Source: an uncultured Prevotellaceae bacterium (GTDB lineage: Bacteria; Bacteroidota; Bacteroidia; Bacteroidales; Muribaculaceae). From it: a stretch of DNA of 9,869 nt. The translations under genes and the position numbers were made by a program. The notes below the pieces were generated by a model. That model did not search any database. It saw nothing but the letters and a program-made list of their open reading frames with translations, and was not told the origin of the DNA. Position 1 is the first letter of the stretch, and each line of letters begins with the position of its first letter. The stretch lies in assembly GCA_945983195.1 (NCBI GenBank), contig CAMFSS010000052.1, forward strand, positions 1 to 9,869, written 5' to 3'. Shown here piece by piece: positions 7,718 to 9,869 of the stretch.

Positions 7718-8134
7718 ATGAAGACACAAAGAGAATTGACCAAAATGCGCGATGCCGAACTGCTTCGCGACTACCGCTCGAAGCTTGGCGAAGCCATGAA
7801 GCGCGGCGGCGAAATCAACCGCAGGCAAATCGTAGAGGAGGTGCTTGCCACGGGGCGACCACGCTACTACCTGCAATTCACCCAAGCCTACAATGTGATG
7901 ACTCGAATTAACCACCGTGGAATCACCGGGCGCAAACTCACGCTGAAAAATGAAATGTGGCTGGAAATCTACGAGAAAATGCGCAAAACAATGGCCGAGA
8001 ATGAGGGACTTGTGATGCACGAAGCTCTGGCGCGCGTGCTACAGTCGGAACGTGCATCGCGATACTTCATCACACCGCGCTATGCCTATCGCTACATCTA
8101 CGATGTGCAGCGTGCGGCTCGAAACAATAACTAA
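7718..8134 (+). CDS. Small basic protein of unknown function with a duplicated module
   Basis: Not recognised as a named family. From the ATG at 7718 the product has 138 residues; the ATG at 7688 would add ten (MNNTTTKSDA), but it lies at the predicted transcription start. The protein is basic and mostly helical, with no signal peptide or membrane segment, so it should be cytoplasmic. Two similar segments are visible. Residues 42-58 run V-L, six residues, then RYYLQFTQAY; residues 107-124 run V-L, seven residues, then YFITPRYAY. Both are followed by a hydrophobic helix (NVMTRI, RYIYDV). The shared pattern VL...RY-aromatic...AY suggests an internal duplication of a small helical unit, possibly nucleic-acid binding given the many Arg residues, but this is inference. 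It is the first gene of a probable three-gene operon; the next start is 39 bases downstream (15 if the upstream ATG is used). Confidence 0.82.
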   Translation: MKTQRELTKMRDAELLRDYRSKLGEAMKRGGEINRRQIVEEVLATGRPRYYLQFTQAYNVMTRINHRGITGRKLTLKNEMWLEIYEKMRKTMAENEGLVMHEALARVLQSERASRYFITPRYAYRYIYDVQRAARNNN

Positions 8135-8173
8135 AAAATCACAATCGGAATGACTGCACAAAACTTGTTTACC

Positions 8174-8617
8174 ATGAAATGGTGTGCCGTGGCTGCTATG
8201 GCAGTTATTGCAGCTTCGTGCCACACGACAAAATCGTCAACTGCTGCCGCATCGGCTTCAATGCAATGGAATGAGGTGAAGCTCGACTCGGCTAAAACTG
8301 ATGAAGAATTGGAAATAGAGCTTGATGAATGGTATTTCTACCACGACACGCTGCCACTGCCATGGCATCGCACTGACTCATCGGCAACGCCTGCACCAAT
8401 GCCGGCAACGGCGGCAGTGCGGCATCTGGCAGTGAAGCGGAAGGCAACAGCGGCTTCCGGCTCAGTGAAGGGAGCTGCGACAGTGAAGGAGCAAGTGGCT
8501 GAAAAGTCGTCGCAAGCAACTGCATGTGGCATTTGCCGCATAGTGCTCGCGGCGGCTGCCGTGGTGGCAATCGTAGCCACAATTATAATTGCACGACTAA
8601 AAATGTGGAACAACTGA
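8174..8617 (+). CDS. Putative lipoprotein with a C-terminal transmembrane segment, function unknown
   Basis: From the ATG at 8174 the product has 147 residues. It begins MKWCAVAAMAVIAASC, a short lipoprotein-type signal in which Cys16 (after A-A-S) would be lipidated, followed by a Ser/Thr/Ala linker. An ATG at 8150 would add eight residues (MTAQNLFT) and give a less typical signal, so 8174 is preferred. A conserved-looking acidic and aromatic stretch lies near the middle (EELEIELDEWYFYHDTLPLP), then an Ala/Thr/Lys-rich low-complexity linker. Near the C-terminus residues 123-140 (IVLAAAAVVAIVATIIIA) form a hydrophobic helix flanked by Arg122 and Arg141. Lipid anchor and membrane helix on one small protein would tether both ends to membranes. 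No family is recognised. The stop is 11 bases before the next gene start, supporting co-transcription. Confidence 0.78.
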   Translation: MKWCAVAAMAVIAASCHTTKSSTAAASASMQWNEVKLDSAKTDEELEIELDEWYFYHDTLPLPWHRTDSSATPAPMPATAAVRHLAVKRKATAASGSVKGAATVKEQVAEKSSQATACGICRIVLAAAAVVAIVATIIIARLKMWNN

Positions 8618-8628
8618 TAACGTATATT

Positions 8629-9069
8629 ATGAAAAACTATCGAATTACAAATGTAGTGCTCGACAGTGAGCAAATCTATCGTGCCATGATGGCTGAGTAT
8701 GCGCTTATAGTGGCAGGGAAAAGTGAAGAAGAAGCACCCATGCAGTATGCAAAGTGCGACTTGTCGGGAATTTTCAAGGTGCTCTATGCTGAGGAGCTTG
8801 GGGCTGTGTGCTCCAAAATAGGAGGTTACATTGATAATGTGGAGGCGACTACGGAAGGTTTCACCCGAATTGCATTGCGGCTGCCGGCACTGGCTCCGGC
8901 GATGCTCGACAGCCTTTTGCGCCGCCGAATGGAAGATTGCATTGTGGCAAGTGTGCTGTTGCGGTGCCTGCTGCCGGTGAAGTCGACGCAAGCCGAATAC
9001 CGACAGCTCGTCGACCGCTCACGCCTCGCCCTGCGCTCCCTGCGCCACCTCCTCGCCCCTCGCAGTTGA
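8629..9069 (+). CDS. Hypothetical helical protein, last gene of the three-gene cluster
   Basis: The start is the ATG at 8629, 11 bases after the preceding stop. An open frame continues upstream to 8524, but that part lies inside the preceding gene in another frame and reads as unlikely sequence. The product has 146 residues: MKNYRITNVVLDSEQIYRAM, a charged segment (GKSEEEAP), then a hydrophobic core with IALRLPALAPAMLDSLLRRR and VASVLLRCLLPVKS, and a Leu/Arg-rich C-terminus (SRLALRSLRHLLAPRS). It has four cysteines but no CxxC pair. There is no signal peptide and no convincing transmembrane helix, so it is probably cytoplasmic. No family is recognised. Its position immediately upstream of the terminator hairpin fits the end of an operon. 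Confidence 0.78.
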   Translation: MKNYRITNVVLDSEQIYRAMMAEYALIVAGKSEEEAPMQYAKCDLSGIFKVLYAEELGAVCSKIGGYIDNVEATTEGFTRIALRLPALAPAMLDSLLRRRMEDCIVASVLLRCLLPVKSTQAEYRQLVDRSRLALRSLRHLLAPRS

Positions 9070-9091
9070 AAAATGAGGTTTTGACTTTCAC

Positions 9092-9136
9092 AAAAAACAG
9101 CCTCACACAAGCGGTTATCCATGCTTGTGTGAGGCT
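9092..9136 (-). terminator. Rho-independent terminator between convergent genes
   Basis: AGCCTCACACAAGC (9099-9112) and GCTTGTGTGAGGCT (9123-9136) are perfect 14-bp inverted arms around a 10-base loop. Six A residues at 9092-9097 give a T6 tract just past the stem on the minus strand, so it should terminate the leftward barrel gene that ends at 9190. On the plus strand the hairpin is followed only by TAAATTC, so it may stop the three-gene operon less efficiently. Confidence 0.88.
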
Positions 9137-9189
9137 TAAATTCTGTATCAGCAGCTTGTAGCTGCCCAAATCATGAGTCTTTATTAGAA

Positions 9190-9869
9190 TTAGAAACTGT
9201 AGCTAATTGATGCTGCCAAAGTGGATAATTTAATGGCAGAACCATATTCGTATTCAAGAAATTTCGTAAAATCGGAGCCATAGCTCACGCCCAAAGAGAA
9301 CGCCTTGTAGGTTAATCCAAAACCGGCTTGCCACCCGGCTTGGAAACGCTTTGCAGGATTGCCGTCCATATCCCCATCATCAAAGAGGTTGTAGTCTTTA
9401 GCCGACATCTTGTCGCCCCACACGTCGAATCCACTCTGTTTGTTTTTTGCCATAATAAATGCTCCCACCGAAACGCCGGCAAACGGCACAAAGGCGATGT
9501 TGCGCTTGCTCGATAATGTGATGCGATAAGCCAAATTAATTGGAACTGAAAGATTCATTGTGCTTATTTTCATTGACCTATACCCATCATACATGAAATA
9601 ATAATTATCACCCACATAATAATCATTGACATAACGATGACTGTGTGACTTCCGGGCGTAGGTGAACTTCAATCCATATTCAAGATAAAGTGGCTTTGAC
9701 GACATTAGTCTAATGCCCTGAAGCAATTCAATGCCAACGCCGGGAAGATTCTTTCCGAATTCATCGGCATTTGATATCAAGTAGTGAGTGTAATAGACAG
9801 CCACGCGATTGTAGTGTTTCTCAGAGCCGCGCGAATTGGCACGCTTGATTCGGATAGTGCCCAAGTCGG
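9190..9869 (-). CDS. PorT-like / porin-family outer-membrane beta-barrel protein, 5' end outside the window
   Basis: The frame is open to the right edge of the window; the first candidate codon inside it is a TTG at 9862-9864, with the frame open before it (GAC), so the true start and any signal peptide lie beyond 9869. About 225 residues are visible. They show alternating beta-strands of a small outer-membrane barrel: GVGIELLQGIRL, YLEYGLKFTYAR, MNLSVPINLAYRI, FVPFAGVSVGAFIM, WQAGFGLTYKAFSLGVSYG and a last strand ASISYSF ending in Phe. The pairing of NLSVPINLAYR with FVPFAGVSVG is typical of the PorT/OmpA-like barrel families common in Bacteroidota. The ligand or role is unknown. It ends in TAA and is followed by the terminator hairpin. 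Its promoter is not in the window. Confidence 0.85.
   Translation of the reverse strand, partial: DLGTIRIKRANSRGSEKHYNRVAVYYTHYLISNADEFGKNLPGVGIELLQGIRLMSSKPLYLEYGLKFTYARKSHSHRYVNDYYVGDNYYFMYDGYRSMKISTMNLSVPINLAYRITLSSKRNIAFVPFAGVSVGAFIMAKNKQSGFDVWGDKMSAKDYNLFDDGDMDGNPAKRFQAGWQAGFGLTYKAFSLGVSYGSDFTKFLEYEYGSAIKLSTLAASISYSF

Noticed and set aside
7559..8020. Minus-strand open frame (153 codons) across the divergent intergenic region and the first small gene
   Set aside because: It overlaps a plus-strand gene with a good promoter, and its product shows no domain or signal.
8524..8628. Upstream extension of the third small gene
   Set aside because: It overlaps the preceding gene's membrane-helix codons in another frame. 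The ATG at 8629 gives normal operon spacing and a better N-terminus.

Overview
The window looks like chromosomal DNA from a Bacteroidales bacterium, plausibly a gut Muribaculaceae-type organism. The order-level call rests on three things: a RuvB close to Bacteroides RuvB, envelope genes of Bacteroidota type, and TAnnTTTG-type -7 promoter boxes with no obvious Shine-Dalgarno sequences. The family-level guess is weak.

Minus strand, 28-7474: four closely spaced genes that probably form one leftward operon, with gaps of 55, 36 and 30 bases. In transcription order they are a 1003-residue secreted TPR-repeat protein, a 605-residue outer-membrane beta-barrel that resembles a TonB-dependent receptor without a plug, ruvB (Holliday-junction branch migration helicase), and a polytopic oligosaccharide flippase-family membrane protein. 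A TAnnTTTG -7 box lies just upstream of the TPR gene. The most striking feature of the window is in ruvB: an in-frame TAG at 1732-1734 cuts a gene that is otherwise full length (340 codons). The codons after the stop stay in the same frame and encode a normal RuvB C-terminus. TAG also ends the TPR gene, so genome-wide reassignment of TAG is unlikely.

Plus strand, 7651-9069: a good Bacteroidota promoter (TTTG, 21 bases, TATCTTTG) drives three small genes of unknown function. They encode a basic 138-residue protein with an internally duplicated module, a small protein with both a lipoprotein-type N-terminus and a C-terminal membrane segment, and a 146-residue mostly helical protein. They are compactly arranged and probably co-transcribed. 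This is the least explained part of the window.

Right edge: a perfect 14-bp stem hairpin with a T6 tract on the minus strand (9092-9136) separates the plus-strand trio from a convergent minus-strand gene for a PorT-like outer-membrane barrel, whose 5' end lies outside the window.

The TPR protein, barrel and flippase point to an envelope-biogenesis locus with ruvB embedded in it. The trio shows no phage or transposon hallmark genes, so I cannot say whether it is mobile. No rRNA, tRNA, CRISPR array or insertion sequence was seen.
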